From positions 2,790,001-2,854,000 of the forward strand of contig NZ_JADBED010000001.1 of assembly GCF_014873955.1 (NCBI RefSeq): DNA of 64,000 nt, read 5' to 3'. The position numbers and the translations under genes are program-made. Positions 63,024 to 64,000 of the stretch are shown piece after piece. Source of the stretch: Nesterenkonia lutea. Its GTDB lineage: Bacteria > Actinomycetota > Actinomycetes > Actinomycetales > Micrococcaceae. The stretch's first letter is position 1, and each line of letters opens with the position of its first letter. Under the pieces are notes generated by a model, which worked only from the letters and a program-made list of their open reading frames with translations, made no database searches and was not told where the DNA came from.

Positions 63024-64000
63024 TCACGCAGCCCGTTCAGGTTCTCCTGCGGCGTGTGAGTCAAGGAGCTGCCACGGATAGGAAAGCGTGCCGAGCAGCT
63101 CATAGCCGCCGACCCACTGTTCCTTGCGCGGAAGCGGGTTGTGCGAGGAGATGGTTCTGGCGTTGCGCCAGTGCCGGTCCAGCAGCTTGCTCACCGACGT
63201 GCTGGATGCTCCCGTGGCATCGAAGATTGACGTGGTGGCTTCCAGGACCAGTGGAATGGCCACCACCTGAGCCTGGTAGACCGAGAGGTTCGCTCGATCA
63301 GCGGCAGCTTCGGCAGCTTCGGCACCTTCGGCACCGTGCCGTGCCTGCCAAGCGCGCTCCAGGTCTGCCGCTGCGTCCAGCACGGAGGCCTGCACTGCCT
63401 TCACCTTCGCGGAGGCGCGACCGATGACGGCCTGGTTCAGCGGGTCAGACGCGGGGGTGACCCCGGCGGGCGCCCCCAGGGGTCGGCGGGTGCTGGACTG
63501 GATGTGGGTCACGATGTCATCCACCGCGCGGCGGCCGATCCCGGCAAGCACCGCGAGCAGGTGCAGCTGGTAGAAGCCGATCATGTGCGTGATGGGACGC
63601 TGGTCTGCCGCGTGGACCGTCAGATGTGCCTCCTCGACCGGCACCTGGTCGAAGGTGGTGGTCCCGGTGCCGGTGAGTCGCTGCCCAAAACCATCCCAGT
63701 CGTCGATGCGCACCAGCCCGGGGGCATCGGTCCTGACCGGGAAGCTCGCGAACTCTTCCCCGTAGCGGGTGGTGACGTTGACCCAGTCCGCGAACAGGGT
63801 GCCGGTGCTGTAGTACTTCTTGCCGTCGAGTCGCAGCGTCCCATCGGCGTGACGGCTCAGAGTGGTGGTCTGCTTCTCCCAGCTTTCAATGCCCTGTTCG
63901 CTCTGGGCGTTGCCGATGATCGCGCGATGCTCCACGGCCTGATTCGACCAGAAGGCCCTCTCCGCGGAATCGCCGCTGCTCAGGTGGGCTTCCAGGAACG
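63024..64000 (-). CDS. Acyl-CoA dehydrogenase-like flavoprotein (DszC/SfnB type), 5' end outside window
   Basis: At least 325 residues of an acyl-CoA dehydrogenase-fold protein; the frame stays open off the right edge (reading AFWSNQAVEHRAIIGNAQSE onward). Motifs include LRLDGKKYYSTGTLFADWVN, VRIDDWDGFGQRLTGTGTTT and VSKLLDRHWRNARTISSHNP; the last is typical of FMN-dependent monooxygenases of the DszC/SfnB kind used for sulfur or sulfone compounds. No catalytic base of the classical acyl-CoA dehydrogenases is visible, which supports monooxygenase. It converges on nothing; the pilin genes follow on the same strand after 240 bp. Confidence 0.82.
   Translation of the reverse strand, partial: FLEAHLSSGDSAERAFWSNQAVEHRAIIGNAQSEQGIESWEKQTTTLSRHADGTLRLDGKKYYSTGTLFADWVNVTTRYGEEFASFPVRTDAPGLVRIDDWDGFGQRLTGTGTTTFDQVPVEEAHLTVHAADQRPITHMIGFYQLHLLAVLAGIGRRAVDDIVTHIQSSTRRPLGAPAGVTPASDPLNQAVIGRASAKVKAVQASVLDAAADLERAWQARHGAEGAEAAEAAADRANLSVYQAQVVAIPLVLEATTSIFDATGASSTSVSKLLDRHWRNARTISSHNPLPRKEQWVGGYELLGTLSYPWQLLDSHAAGEPERAA

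Overview
The window is high-GC actinobacterial chromosome. Gene content and style point to Micrococcales, most likely a Micrococcaceae member such as Nesterenkonia; this is inference, with no rRNA or marker search behind it. The supporting evidence is GTG-rich starts, many 1-8 bp gene overlaps, a HAIR heat-shock operator before clpB, DUF3073, MarP, a GlxR-like Crp protein, a Tad pilus locus of actinobacterial type, and several strikingly acidic proteins (the TAXI receptor, the PBP tail) that suit a salt- or alkali-tolerant organism. No tRNA, rRNA, CRISPR array or intact insertion sequence was seen.

Layout. Positions 1-7000 look like an accessory region of somewhat lower GC. It holds the end of an ABC-2 permease, a cysteine hydrolase, a frameshifted NTF2-like gene, an ArsR/SRPBCC pair, a frameshifted GAF-ANTAR gene, small DUF genes, an ECF41-type sigma factor with a candidate target promoter, and an ATPase. 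Positions 7200-14900 hold clpB, ogt, DUF3073, a sirtuin and an MFS-TetR-LysE group. A lower-GC Fic gene with two in-frame stops follows (15051-16466). Positions 16786-22907 carry an ECF importer translationally linked to a nucleoside hydrolase, then a GntR-regulated membrane protein with two tandem operators.

Positions 22908-32515 are rich in purine synthesis (purM, purF, and a purD-purC fusion) with a sterol-carrier protein, an aldehyde dehydrogenase, topoisomerase IB and an asparaginase. Positions 32547-43688 cover envelope and regulation: MarP protease, GlxR-like regulator, an ATP-grasp ligase resembling peptidoglycan D-aspartate ligases, RidA, a bifunctional PBP, a metallophosphoesterase that seems to start at CTG, and a two-subunit ABC exporter. 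Positions 43767-48943 hold aroQ, acs (with a GlxR-like site), nth, a NUDIX hydrolase and a PIG-L deacetylase.

Positions 49060-62783 contain a split Tad pilus locus: ssd-tadA-tadB-tadC at one end, the pilin and TadE/G-like genes on the other strand 9 kb away. Between them lie a thiamine-binding protein, a DUF4031-HD fusion, a TAXI-TRAP transporter, and a divergent GNAT / SIS regulator / N-succinylamino acid racemase / M20 peptidase cluster. That cluster has the parts of the known irreversible D- to L-amino acid conversion pathway. The window ends in a DszC/SfnB-like flavoprotein gene cut by the edge.

The points most worth following are the NSAR pathway cluster next to a TRAP importer, the ECF41 promoter match, the ECF importer with a nucleoside hydrolase and one degenerate ATP site, the purD-purC fusion, and the CTG-start phosphoesterase.
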